Shown one piece after another: positions 1-8,208 of a DNA stretch of 64,000 bases (position 1 is its first letter; each line of letters starts with the position of its first letter). This DNA comes from Ancylobacter radicis (GTDB taxonomy: Bacteria; Pseudomonadota; Alphaproteobacteria; Rhizobiales; Xanthobacteraceae), in NCBI RefSeq assembly GCF_018449475.1, contig NZ_JAHCQH010000014.1, positions 310,001-374,000 on the forward strand, read 5' to 3'. Made by a program: the position numbers and the translations under genes. The notes under the pieces are model-generated. The model was not told where the DNA came from, did no database searches, and saw nothing but the letters and a program-made list of their open reading frames with translations.

Positions 1-291
1 GCACTCCCGCACATAATTGTCGAGCTGGTCGATCGGCTTCTTCGAGAAGTTCGGGATATGGCCGTTGATGAAGTCCTCCCAGAACTTCGCCATCTGCTCG
101 GGCGGCATGGGCTCGGAGAGCGCGACGGGGTGAGCCTCGAAGCCATAGCCCTCATAGACCGACACGAAGCCGGGATCGGACAGGAACACCGCCTTGTGGC
201 CGAGCGCCGTGACCGCCTGGGCGATGCCGACGGAGTTGAGGGCCGGACCGAAGGCCGCTTCGGGGAAGAAGGCGAAGGTCTTCTGTTCCAT
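1..291 (-). CDS. UGT/MGT-like glycosyltransferase, N-terminal part (runs off the window)
   Basis: Only the first 97 codons are present; the gene continues beyond base 1. The start MEQKTFAFFPEAAFGPALN is the N-terminal Rossmann beginning of a GT-B, UGT/MGT-like glycosyltransferase. It is clearly paralogous to the complete glycosyltransferase at 5325-6608: both share FPEA-FG-ALN-VGIA, then AVF, PGF and YGF at matching places (about 40% identity by eye). A purine-rich ribosome site (AGAGAGG) precedes the ATG. It lies 62 bases after the transporter ATPase gene on the same strand, so it is probably the last gene of the polyamine-type transporter operon. The sugar acceptor and donor cannot be read from the sequence. 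Confidence 0.8.
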   Translation of the reverse strand, partial: MEQKTFAFFPEAAFGPALNSVGIAQAVTALGHKAVFLSDPGFVSVYEGYGFEAHPVALSEPMPPEQMAKFWEDFINGHIPNFSKKPIDQLDNYVREC

Positions 292-353
292 CGTTTAACC
301 TCTCTGGAAGCGCCTCTTGGCGGGCGCCGGTGGTGTCGTTCGCGGGGACGGCG

Positions 354-1409
354 TCAGGCGGCGAAGATGCGGGTGTCGGCACGGCTCCAGCCGAGGCTGA
401 GCACATCGCCGGTTCGGAAGCTGCGGGCCTCGGCCGCGTCCGCCGTCACCCGGCAGATCAGCGGCTTCGGCATGGCCGGCGTCTCGATATGCACCTGCAG
501 ATCGAGGCCGTGATAGGCGGTGGCGAGGATGCGGCCGGAGAGCCGGTTCTCGCAGGCATGGGCATCGAGCCGCAGCCGCTCGGGCCGTACGGCGGCGACG
601 AGATCGCCGCCCATCCCGTCGGGAATGTCGGCGCGGATCAGGCTGCCCTCCGCCGCTGTGAGTTTGGCCCCGTCGCGCGCGACCGGGATGACGTTCATCA
701 CCCCGATGAACTCGGCGGCGAAGCGGTTGGCCGGGTGCTCATAGACCTCGCGCGGCGGGGCGCATTGCAGCAGTTCGCCATGCTGGAGGATGGCGATGCG
801 GTCGGCCATCACCAGCGCCTCCTCCTGATCATGGGTGACGATGATGAAGGTGATGCCGAACTGGTGCTGGATACGCTTCAGCTCCAGCTGCATCTCGCCG
901 CGCAGCTTCTTGTCGAGCGCCCCGAGCGGTTCGTCGAGCAGCAGGAGCTGCGGGCGCTTCACCAGCGCGCGGGCAAGCGCGACGCGCTGGCGCTGGCCGC
1001 CGGAAAGCTGCTCGGGCTTGCGGCTCGCCAGCGCCGAGAGCTGGATGGTGGCGAGGATCTCGTCCACGCGCTGACGGATCTCCGTGCGCGGCAGCTTCTC
1101 CATCTCCAGCCCATAGGCGATGTTCTGCGCCACGCTCATATGCGGGAACAGCGCATAGGACTGGAACATCAGGTTCACCGGCCGGTGGTTCGGCGGCACG
1201 TGGGAGATGTCCTTGCCGTTCAGCAGGATCTGCCCGCCGCTCAGCGCCTCGAAGCCGGCGAGCATGCGCAGCAGCGTGGTCTTGCCGCTGCCGGAGGCGC
1301 CGAGCAGGGCGAAGAACTCATTCTGGCGGATGTCGAGCGACACGCCATTGACGGCCCGCACATGGCCGAAGTGCTTCTCGACATGACGAAGGGAAAGCAA
1401 GGTGGTCAT
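354..1409 (-). CDS. Polyamine-type ABC transporter ATP-binding protein (PotA-like)
   Basis: This is the 351-residue cytoplasmic ATPase of a spermidine/putrescine-type importer. It shows Walker A GASGSGKT (residues 37-44), Q-loop Q83, signature LSGGQ (135-139), Walker B LLLLDE (155-160) and switch His193, followed by a TOBE-like C-terminal region that is usual in this family. The start ATG overlaps the stop of the upstream permease by four bases (ATGA), which suggests translational coupling. The family also includes importers for putrescine, opines and other cationic compounds, so the substrate is open. The adjacent glycosyltransferase and GntR regulator are unusual partners. Confidence 0.93.
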   Translation of the reverse strand: MTTLLSLRHVEKHFGHVRAVNGVSLDIRQNEFFALLGASGSGKTTLLRMLAGFEALSGGQILLNGKDISHVPPNHRPVNLMFQSYALFPHMSVAQNIAYGLEMEKLPRTEIRQRVDEILATIQLSALASRKPEQLSGGQRQRVALARALVKRPQLLLLDEPLGALDKKLRGEMQLELKRIQHQFGITFIIVTHDQEEALVMADRIAILQHGELLQCAPPREVYEHPANRFAAEFIGVMNVIPVARDGAKLTAAEGSLIRADIPDGMGGDLVAAVRPERLRLDAHACENRLSGRILATAYHGLDLQVHIETPAMPKPLICRVTADAAEARSFRTGDVLSLGWSRADTRIFAA

Positions 1410-2197
1410 TGGCCCGGCAGGCCTCCGCGGTTAAGGCGCTGCGACAAAGCGAGGGTGACCAGCGAAAAGCCGATCACCAGCGTCGCCAGCACATTGATCT
1501 CGGGCGTCACGCCGAAGCGGATCATGCCGTAGATCTGCATCGGCAGGGTGATCGAGGCGCGCTGGGCCCCGGCCGTGAAGAAGGCGATGATGAATTCGTC
1601 GACTGACAGGGTGAAGGCCAGCAGCCCACCGGCGATGATCGCCGGCGCCAGCACCGGCAGCACCACGCGGCGCAGCGTCGTCAGTGTCGAGGCACCAAGA
1701 TCGGTGGAAGCCTCGACGATCGACCAGTCGAAGGATTTCAGCCGCGCCCGCACGACGGCGCAGACATAGGCGAGGTTGAACACCACATGCGCCATGATCA
1801 CCGTGTGCAGGCCGAGACGCACGTCGAGCAGCGAGAAGAAGCTCAGTAGCGCGATCGCCAGCACGATGTCGGGAATGACCATCGGGGCGAAAATCAGCGT
1901 CTCCAAGACGGAGCCCTTGCGGCGCCGGATCTCCACGCCGATGGCGAGCAGCGTGCCGAGCACGGTCGAGATGGCGGCCGAGACCAGCCCGACGATCAGC
2001 GTGTTGCCGGCCGCGCGCAGAATGTCCTGATTGGCAAACAGCGCGCCGTACCATTTCAGCGAGAAGCCGGTCCAGGCGGTCGGCATGCCGCCGGCGTTGA
2101 AGGACAGGCCGACCAGCACCGAGATCGGGATGTAGAGAAAGGCGAAGACCAGCCCGAGGATCAGCAGCATCAGGCGGAAGGTGCGGCGATCAGCCAT
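1406..2197 (-). CDS. Polyamine-type ABC transporter permease (PotC-like)
   Basis: This 263-residue inner-membrane permease has about six hydrophobic segments and the EAA loop (EASTDLGAS...LRRVVLP) that contacts the ATPase. I chose the ATG at 2197 (MADRRTFRL), which overlaps the upstream permease stop by eight bases. A longer frame from 2239 adds 14 Pro/Gly-rich residues and would overlap that gene by 50 bases, which is less likely. It forms the second half of the heterodimeric channel with the gene at 2190-3056. Confidence 0.9.
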   Translation of the reverse strand: MADRRTFRLMLLILGLVFAFLYIPISVLVGLSFNAGGMPTAWTGFSLKWYGALFANQDILRAAGNTLIVGLVSAAISTVLGTLLAIGVEIRRRKGSVLETLIFAPMVIPDIVLAIALLSFFSLLDVRLGLHTVIMAHVVFNLAYVCAVVRARLKSFDWSIVEASTDLGASTLTTLRRVVLPVLAPAIIAGGLLAFTLSVDEFIIAFFTAGAQRASITLPMQIYGMIRFGVTPEINVLATLVIGFSLVTLALSQRLNRGGLPGQ

Positions 2198-3056
2198 CGG
2201 CCCGCTCCGTGGACTGACGCCCGGTGGAGGCGTGTTCATTGGCGTAGGTCTGGAGCGTCAGCAGCACCAGCATGACGGCGATCAGCACCATCGACAGGGC
2301 CGAGCCGAAGGGCCAGTCATTCGCTGTCAGGAACTGGGCGTAGACCAGATTGCCGATCATCTGGAACTGGCCGCCGCCGAGCAGCGCCGGGGTGACGAAA
2401 TTGCCGATCGACAGCACGAAGACGAAAATGAAGCCGGTCGCCACGCCCGGCAGGGTGATCGGCAGGATCACGCGGCGGAACGTCGTCCAGCCTCCCGCCC
2501 CGAGATCGCGCGAAGCCTCCGCGATCTCGGGGTTGAGACGCGAGAGCGGGGCATAGGCGGCGAGGATGACGAAGGGCAGGTAATTGTAGACGAGGCCGAG
2601 GACGACGGCCCCTTCGGTATAGAGCATCTGCGGCAGCTCGCCGTCGAAGCCGAGCGCGCGGGCAATGCCGACGATCAGCCCCTCGCGGTTCAGCAGCACG
2701 ATCCACGCATAGGTGCGCACGAGATAGTTCGACCAGAACGGCAGGATGGCGAAGAACAGCAGCGCCGGCTGCCGATGGCGCGGCATGCTCGCAATGGCAT
2801 AGGCGGCGGCATAGCCGACGACCGAAGCGATGAGGGCGGCGAGGCCGGCGATCCAGGCCGATTTCAGGAAGATCCGCGCATAGAGCGGATCGAACACCAT
2901 GCCGAAATTCTCAAACGTGAACTCATAGTCGATGCCGCCATAGATGCCGCGCCGGAAGAAGGCGAGCGCGAGGATCAGCAGGCAGGGCACCACCATGAAG
3001 GCGGTGAGCCACGCGAAGGCCGGCGCGATCAGGATGAGGGTTTTGCGGTCTTGCAT
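2190..3056 (-). CDS. Polyamine-type ABC transporter permease (PotB-like)
   Basis: This 288-residue inner-membrane permease starts with a hydrophobic helix (LILIAPAFAWLTAFMVVP) and has about six membrane segments. Its EAA loop reads EASRDLGAGG...RRVILP. It is the first of two permeases and is separated from the binding-protein gene by about 100 bases that hold a strong hairpin. Family membership (PotB/PotH) is clear; the substrate is not determined. Confidence 0.9.
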   Translation of the reverse strand: MQDRKTLILIAPAFAWLTAFMVVPCLLILALAFFRRGIYGGIDYEFTFENFGMVFDPLYARIFLKSAWIAGLAALIASVVGYAAAYAIASMPRHRQPALLFFAILPFWSNYLVRTYAWIVLLNREGLIVGIARALGFDGELPQMLYTEGAVVLGLVYNYLPFVILAAYAPLSRLNPEIAEASRDLGAGGWTTFRRVILPITLPGVATGFIFVFVLSIGNFVTPALLGGGQFQMIGNLVYAQFLTANDWPFGSALSMVLIAVMLVLLTLQTYANEHASTGRQSTERADG

Positions 3057-3107
3057 GAAGATACGGCACCGTCAGGCGGTCCAGCGCGCGCGAAGGCGGC
3101 GGGGCCG

Positions 3108-3125
3108 GCGGGGGGCCGCCCCCGC
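3108..3125 (-). promoter_or_regulatory. GC-rich hairpin between binding-protein and permease genes
   Basis: A perfect 7-bp inverted repeat (GCGGGGG / CCCCCGC) with a 4-base loop lies in the spacer between the binding-protein gene and the first permease gene. No T-run follows on the transcribed strand, so it looks like an mRNA-stabilising or partial-termination element that lets the binding protein be made in excess, not a full terminator. This role is inferred. Confidence 0.5.
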
Positions 3126-3157
3126 ATGAGCGGGAGCGGCATGGTCCTGCGCGTGGT

Positions 3158-4204
3158 TCAGTTCGCCGCCATGATCTCGGACACGGTGCGCGAATAATCG
3201 CGCTGCGCCGCGCCGACATCGCGAAGCTGCTCATGCGTGAGAAGCTCGGCCGGCGTCATCGTCATGTTCGGGTACTTCTGCAGCAGGGCCGGATCGAGCC
3301 CTTCCATCGCCGCCTTGTTGGGCACCTTGTAGAGAATGTTCTCCGCCGCCCAGCGGTGGTTCTTGCCGTCGAGCATGTAGTTGATGAAGGCGTAGGCCGC
3401 GTCCTTATGCTCGGAGGATTTCAGGATCACCATGGTATCGACCCAGAGGTCCGAGCCTTCCTTCGGGATCACATATTTGATCTGCGGGTTCTCGGTGATG
3501 CCGTAATTGCACCAGCCATCCCAGGCCTGCACGAGCTGCGCCTCGCCGGAGACAAGCTTCGAATAGAAGGTCGTGTCGTCATAGGCGAGCAGCGTCTTCT
3601 TGGCGGCGATCAGCAGGTCGCGGGTCTGCTGCAGCTTGGTCTTGTCGGTCTCGTTGACCGAATAGCCCTGCGCCAGGAAGCCGGCGGCCAGCAGCCAGCG
3701 GTCGGTCGCCAGCATGGTGGTCTTGCCCTTGAGGGCGTCGGTCGGCTTCAGGAGGTTGTTCCAGGACGTCGGCTCGCCGGTCAGGTCCGAGCGGTAGCAC
3801 AGCCCCGTCGTGCCCCAGGTATAGGGCACCGAGAAGGTGTTGCCCTTGTCATGGGCGAGACCCGTCGCCTCCGGGTAGAGATTGGCGAGGTTGGGGATCT
3901 TGCTGTGATCGAGCGTCTCGGCGAGGCCGAGATTGTGCAGCACCTCGGCGAAGGGCGAGGAGACGAAGACCACGTCATAGCCCTTGCCCTTGGCGGCGAT
4001 GAGCTTGCCCATGATTTCTTCGTTCGTCGCGTGCAGCACCAGCTCGGCGCTGTTGCCGCTGGCCGCGTTGAAGGTCTTGAGCGCGTCGGGGGCGAGATAG
4101 CCGTCCCAATTCGAGATCACGAGCGGATCGGCGCTGGCGGCGAACGCGGTCAGGCTGAGAGCCATGCCCGCGACAGCCGCCATGCGGCAGGAAACACCCA
4201 CCAT
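3158..4204 (-). CDS. Periplasmic polyamine-type substrate-binding protein (PotD/PotF-like)
   Basis: This 348-residue extracytoplasmic binding protein has an N-terminal signal peptide (VGVSCRMAAVAGMALSLTAF...ASA) and then PLVISNWDGYLAPDAL, the typical PotD-type mature start. The ATG at 4204 has an AGGAG site seven bases upstream; an in-frame ATG 72 bases further out lacks that support and would bury the signal peptide. It is the first gene of the leftward operon and is divergent from the GntR regulator. The protein should bind a cationic or amino compound and deliver it to the permeases at 1406-3056. Confidence 0.9.
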   Translation of the reverse strand: MVGVSCRMAAVAGMALSLTAFAASADPLVISNWDGYLAPDALKTFNAASGNSAELVLHATNEEIMGKLIAAKGKGYDVVFVSSPFAEVLHNLGLAETLDHSKIPNLANLYPEATGLAHDKGNTFSVPYTWGTTGLCYRSDLTGEPTSWNNLLKPTDALKGKTTMLATDRWLLAAGFLAQGYSVNETDKTKLQQTRDLLIAAKKTLLAYDDTTFYSKLVSGEAQLVQAWDGWCNYGITENPQIKYVIPKEGSDLWVDTMVILKSSEHKDAAYAFINYMLDGKNHRWAAENILYKVPNKAAMEGLDPALLQKYPNMTMTPAELLTHEQLRDVGAAQRDYSRTVSEIMAAN

Positions 4205-4297
4205 GGCAGACTCCTGTTGTTCCCCACCGGATGCGGTGGCTGTCGGAAGGAGCGGTTCTTGATGACCGCTGGCCATGAGAGTACGGATAAGCGGAAA

Positions 4298-4315
4298 AAT
4301 ACGTCAAACTGTATT
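4298..4315. promoter_or_regulatory. Candidate operator, inverted repeat AATAC-N8-GTATT
   Basis: A 5-bp inverted repeat with an 8-base spacer sits in the AT-richer gap between the divergent binding-protein gene and the GntR-type regulator gene. Position, symmetry and size fit a binding site for the adjacent regulator controlling both directions. No second copy was seen, so the assignment is inferred. Confidence 0.4.
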
Positions 4316-4368
4316 CACGGTTCTTAGCGGGAGAGCCCCGCCCAAGAACGGCTCGGGAGGAGACTTCG

Positions 4369-5328
4369 ATGGTCGGGCGGCGCCGTGCGGCACGCAACAA
4401 CCATGTCGCGCTGGCGCAGCAGATCGTCGCGCTGGTGATCGACCGTGCGATGAAGGCTGGCGATCATATGCCGGAACAATCCATCGCCGAGGCCTGCGGG
4501 GTCTCGCGCACGCCGATAAGAGCTGCGTTCAAGATATTGGAAAAAAACAATATACTGATCCGAAAGGAAGAAGAGGGCTACTTTCTGGCGCGCGGCGCGC
4601 AGGATGGGCTGGTTGACACAAACGTGGCCGTCGAGACTCTCGAACAGGAGCTTTTCACCCGCATTCTCGCGGACCGTGCCGCCCGGCGCATCGCCGATGT
4701 TCAGTCCGTCAGCGCCCTTGCGCGTCGCTACACGACCACCCGTGTTGAAGTACTCAATGCGCTAAAAATACTGTCACGCGACGGCGTCGTCTCGCAGCTT
4801 CCCGGTAGCGCCTGGGCCTTCCAGCCCCTGCTCGACACGCCGCGCGCCATTGCCGAGAGCTTCGCCTTCCGCCTCACCCTGGAGCCGCAGGCCATTCTCA
4901 CGCCGGGCTTCACGCTCGACCCGACCCGCGCCAGCACCCTGCGCACCCAGATGCGCGCCTTTCAGGACCTGCCCGATGCCCGGCTCACCGCCGCGGGATT
5001 CCAGCGGCTCGACAATGATTTCCACATCATGATCGCGGAAGGTTCGGCCAATCGCTTCGTTCAGGGAACGCTGCTGGCGCATCACCGTCTGCGTCGCATG
5101 GCGCAGAAGGAAGCCCCGCCGCCCTTCCGCCAGCGTCAGGCGATGGAGGAGCATCTCGATATTCTCGACAGCCTGGAGCGCAACCAGTTGGAGCTTGCCG
5201 CCGACCAGATGGTGCTGCATCTGCGGCGCTCCGGGATTCGCCGGCCGGAAACCGCCGGGCGGGGCATGTCGCCGCTTCTGCGCGGGCCCCAGCAGGCGGG
5301 CGCGCGCATCAAAGGAATCGCCTCGTGA
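4369..5328 (+). CDS. GntR-family transcription regulator with a second winged-helix-like segment
   Basis: This 319-residue DNA-binding regulator has an N-terminal GntR winged helix (about residues 12-75, with ACGVSRTPIRAAFKILEKN as recognition region). A second stretch at about 90-155 (LARRYTTTRVEVLNALKILS then GVVSQLPGSAWAF) repeats the same helix-turn-helix-wing pattern. The C-terminal part is helical, with a FCD-like pattern (FHIMIAEGSANRF). It is divergent from the polyamine-type transporter and its last bases overlap the start of the glycosyltransferase (GTGA), so it probably regulates both. The ligand is unknown. Confidence 0.85.
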   Translation: MVGRRRAARNNHVALAQQIVALVIDRAMKAGDHMPEQSIAEACGVSRTPIRAAFKILEKNNILIRKEEEGYFLARGAQDGLVDTNVAVETLEQELFTRILADRAARRIADVQSVSALARRYTTTRVEVLNALKILSRDGVVSQLPGSAWAFQPLLDTPRAIAESFAFRLTLEPQAILTPGFTLDPTRASTLRTQMRAFQDLPDARLTAAGFQRLDNDFHIMIAEGSANRFVQGTLLAHHRLRRMAQKEAPPPFRQRQAMEEHLDILDSLERNQLELAADQMVLHLRRSGIRRPETAGRGMSPLLRGPQQAGARIKGIAS

Positions 5329-6608
5329 ACCGCCCTCCGGTCATCGCCCTGTTCCCCGAGGCCAGCTTCGGCGCGGCGCTCAACTGCGTCGGCATCGCCC
5401 GCGAGCTGGCGGCGCGCGGCGCGGAGGCGGTGTTCATCTGCCATCCCGGCTTTACCGGCGTCTTCGCGGAGTATGGCTTCCGCGAGTATCACCTCCAGCC
5501 GGAGCCGGCGGCGGTGCCGGGGCGCGGGGAGACCTACTGGCAGAACTTCGTCACCACGCATCTCGCCCATTTCGACCTGTCGCCGCAGGCGCAGCTCGAG
5601 GCCTATGTCGCCCCGACCTGGGAGGCGATCATCGACACGGTGATATCGGTCGAGGACTCGCTGGAGGCGCTGCTGGCGCAGATCCAGCCGGACGCGATCC
5701 TGCTCGACAATGTCATCATGTTCCCCGCCATCCTGCGCTCGGGCCGGCCCTGGGTGCGGGTGGTCTCCTGCGCCGAGACCGAGATACCGGACCCCTGCGT
5801 GCCGCCCTATCTGTCCGGCCTCGCGCCGGAGGATGTCGCGGGCCGCGCCCGCTGGGAGAAGGCCGCGAGCGCGACGCTGAAGCCCGCGCATAACCGCTAC
5901 AACGCCTTCCGCCGCGCGCGGGGGCTGCGTCCGCTGCCGGCGGGCGAGTTCCTGGAGTGCTCGGAGGGGCTCAACCTGCTGCTCGCCCCCTCCGCCGTGC
6001 GCTATCCGCGCATGCAGCCTCTACCGGCGGACCGTTTCGTGTTCCTGGAAGGCTGCGTGCGCGAGGAAGTGCCGTTCGATCCCCCGCCCCTGCCCGCCAA
6101 TGAAGGACCGCTCGTCTATATGAGCTTCGGCAGTCTCGGCGCGATCGACACCGACCAGATCAAGCGGATGATCGAGGTGTTCGCCACGCTGCCCGCGCGC
6201 TTTTATGTGAATGTCGGGGGCTTCATGGACGAGTACCGCCAGGTGCCCGACAATGTGTCGCTCGGCAGCTGGTTTCCCCAGCCCTCCGTGGTCGCGCAAT
6301 CCGCGCTGTTCATCCACCATGGCGGCAATAATTCCTTCTGCGAGGCGCTGTTCCACGGCGTGCCCTCGCTGGTCATGCCCTATTGCTGGGACGGCCACGA
6401 CAATGCGCGTCGCGCGCAGGACACCGGCACGGGCCGCCACATGCACCGTTCCGACTGGTCGCCGGACGCATTGCGCGGCGTGATCGAAACGCTTCTTGAA
6501 GATCGCGCGCTTCGCGACCGCCTTGCCGCCATCTCCGCTGATATGAAGGCCGAGCCGGGCGTGGCCCGGGCGGCTGAAGCGGTGCTGTCGCTAGTGCGGG
6601 CGGGCTGA
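5325..6608 (+). CDS. UGT/MGT-like GT-B glycosyltransferase
   Basis: This 427-residue cytoplasmic glycosyltransferase has an N-terminal acceptor domain (PPVIALFPEASFGAALN) and a C-terminal nucleotide-sugar domain. The donor-binding signature is HHGGNNSFCEALFHGVP followed by MPYCWDGHDNA, which corresponds to the HxGxxS-EAL-GVP pattern of UGT/MGT enzymes. The start is GTG, overlapping the regulator stop by four bases. It is paralogous to the truncated gene at 1-291 on the other side of the transporter. Such enzymes glycosylate small lipophilic or amino acceptors; the acceptor here is unknown, though context hints at the imported compound or a product of it. Confidence 0.87.
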   Translation: MNRPPVIALFPEASFGAALNCVGIARELAARGAEAVFICHPGFTGVFAEYGFREYHLQPEPAAVPGRGETYWQNFVTTHLAHFDLSPQAQLEAYVAPTWEAIIDTVISVEDSLEALLAQIQPDAILLDNVIMFPAILRSGRPWVRVVSCAETEIPDPCVPPYLSGLAPEDVAGRARWEKAASATLKPAHNRYNAFRRARGLRPLPAGEFLECSEGLNLLLAPSAVRYPRMQPLPADRFVFLEGCVREEVPFDPPPLPANEGPLVYMSFGSLGAIDTDQIKRMIEVFATLPARFYVNVGGFMDEYRQVPDNVSLGSWFPQPSVVAQSALFIHHGGNNSFCEALFHGVPSLVMPYCWDGHDNARRAQDTGTGRHMHRSDWSPDALRGVIETLLEDRALRDRLAAISADMKAEPGVARAAEAVLSLVRAG

Positions 6609-6617
6609 GGCCGCCGC

Positions 6618-7325
6618 TCAGGGCGCGTCAGCGTCGGTGATGAGGCGGGCGAACTGCTCGCGGCGGGCGAAATAGGCCGGTTTGATCTTGTCCAGCTTGC
6701 TGGAATCGACCACCAGATAGGCGATTCCAGCCCGCGCCAGCACCGCCTGCTTGATCGGCACCTCGTGGAAGTTCGAGCAGGTGACGCCGTGCTGGGCGTG
6801 GACGCCGCCGGCGGAAATGAACGCCTTGCTGATGCCAAGACGCTCCAGACTGCGCAGCGCCTCCTCGCCGGAAAAGGTCTGTGAGGAGGCGTGGAACAGC
6901 CCGCCCAGCAGGATGAGGCTGGTATTGGGCCGGCTTGCCACGCGGGCGGCGATGTTCATCGCATAGGTGATGACGGTGAGCCGCCCGGTGATCGGCAGAT
7001 GGTCGATCATCCACGGCGTGGTGGTGCCGCAATCGATGAAGATGGTGTCGTCCCGCTCGACCAGCCCTGCCGCTGCGCGGCCGGCGAGTTCCTTCGCCTC
7101 GGCATGGGCGTCCAGTTCGACGTCGAGCCGGTAGCCGGACGCGCGTTCACTTCCGGCCGGCAGGATGTAGCCGCCGAAATAGCTGAACAGCTCAGGCGAG
7201 GTCGCGAGGTCGCGGCGCACCGTCATCTCCGAGACATCGAGATGCTCGGCCGCCTCGCGCAGATGCAGCACGCCAGCGGCCCGCAGCCGCTCGTCCAGTC
7301 GTCGGATGCGTTCGGACTTTTTCAC
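6618..7325 (-). CDS. DeoR-family transcription repressor
   Basis: This 235-residue sugar-phosphate-responsive regulator has an N-terminal DeoR helix-turn-helix (KKSERIRRLDERL...LDVSEMTVRRDL) and a C-terminal DeoR sensor domain (DTIFIDCGTTTPWMIDHL; LILLGGLFH). I chose the GTG at 7325, with GGGGAG just upstream. An ATG at 7352 is an alternative, and the longest frame from 7427 runs through the promoter region. It is divergent from deoC and the sugar transporter, so it most likely represses that operon and is released by a deoxyribose-related effector. Confidence 0.88.
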   Translation of the reverse strand: MKKSERIRRLDERLRAAGVLHLREAAEHLDVSEMTVRRDLATSPELFSYFGGYILPAGSERASGYRLDVELDAHAEAKELAGRAAAGLVERDDTIFIDCGTTTPWMIDHLPITGRLTVITYAMNIAARVASRPNTSLILLGGLFHASSQTFSGEEALRSLERLGISKAFISAGGVHAQHGVTCSNFHEVPIKQAVLARAGIAYLVVDSSKLDKIKPAYFARREQFARLITDADAP

Positions 7326-7404
7326 AGCACTCCCCGTCCCCCACCTTTCCATCGACGCCCGGCCTTGACTCGTCAAGATGTGCGTGAAATGTTCGCAACA
7401 AAAT

Positions 7405-7422
7405 TTGTGATAATCATAACAA
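7405..7422. promoter_or_regulatory. Candidate DeoR-family operator between the repressor and deoC
   Basis: The AT-rich, imperfectly palindromic sequence TTGTGATAATCATAACAA stands out in GC-rich surroundings, 24 bases before the deoC start and 80 bases before the repressor start. An overlapping near-palindrome (ACAAAATTTGT) lies immediately to the left, at about 7398-7408. Position and symmetry fit a repressor-binding site in the divergent promoter region. This is inference from position and pattern. Confidence 0.45.
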
Positions 7423-7445
7423 AACACGCCAGATCGAGACTTTCA

Positions 7446-8147
7446 ATGCCTGAAAACACACACGCGTCGCTGCGCGATCCGCGCGCGCTGGCGGGGTTCA
7501 TCGACCATACGATCCTCAAGGCCGAGGCCTCGCGGGCCGAGGTGGCGCGCTATTGTGACGAGGCCCGCACCTATGGCTTCGCCTCGGTCTGCGTGAATGC
7601 GGTTCATGCCGGCTTCGTCTCCGGCCGCCTCGCGGGCAGCCCGGTGAAGACCTGCGTGGTGATCGGCTTCCCCCTCGGCGCGGGCGGCGCCGCCGCCAAG
7701 GCCGCCGAAGCCTCGCTTGCCATCGCCTCGGGGGCGCAGGAAATCGACATGGTCTTGGACATCGGCGCGCTGGTCGAGGGTGACCTGGCACGCTGCCGGG
7801 CGGACCTCTCCGCGGTGCGCGCAACCACACGCGGCACGGTGCTCAAGGTCATCCTTGAAACCTGCCTGCTGACCGATGCCCAGAAGGAAGCTGCCTGCCG
7901 CCTCTCCAGGGAGATCGGCGCCGATTTCGTGAAGACCTCCACCGGCTTTTCGACCGGCGGCGCCACGGTGGCCGACATCGCGCTGATGCGCCGGGTGGTG
8001 GGTTCCGAGATGGGGGTCAAGGCCTCCGGCGGCGTACGCGATGCCGCGACCGCCTGGGCGATGATCGACGCGGGCGCCACCCGCATCGGCGCCAGCGCCA
8101 GCATCGCCATCGTGGGAGGAGCCGCCCCGGCCGCGGCCGGCTACTGA
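7446..8147 (+). CDS. deoC: Deoxyribose-phosphate aldolase
   Basis: The enzyme splits 2-deoxyribose 5-phosphate into acetaldehyde and glyceraldehyde 3-phosphate in the cytoplasm (class I aldolase). In 233 residues it shows the Schiff-base Lys163 in DFVKTSTGF, the second active-site Lys192 in GVKASGGVR, and Asp101 in the EID segment. The ATG at 7446 gives the normal family start (FIDHTILKAEA); upstream in-frame ATGs lie in the promoter region. It is the first gene of a rightward operon with the importer, epimerase-like protein and kinase, and supplies the final step of the inferred deoxyribose pathway. Confidence 0.95.
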   Translation: MPENTHASLRDPRALAGFIDHTILKAEASRAEVARYCDEARTYGFASVCVNAVHAGFVSGRLAGSPVKTCVVIGFPLGAGGAAAKAAEASLAIASGAQEIDMVLDIGALVEGDLARCRADLSAVRATTRGTVLKVILETCLLTDAQKEAACRLSREIGADFVKTSTGFSTGGATVADIALMRRVVGSEMGVKASGGVRDAATAWAMIDAGATRIGASASIAIVGGAAPAAAGY

Positions 8148-8208
8148 TCCCGCAACCATTGCGACATCAACGCAATCTCAAGACCAACAAATGTCTGGGA
8201 GGACATCC

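Noticed and set aside
152-406. Short minus-strand frame between the ATPase gene and the truncated glycosyltransferase
   Set aside because: It overlaps both real genes in another frame and reads as Arg/Pro/Gly-rich shadow sequence.
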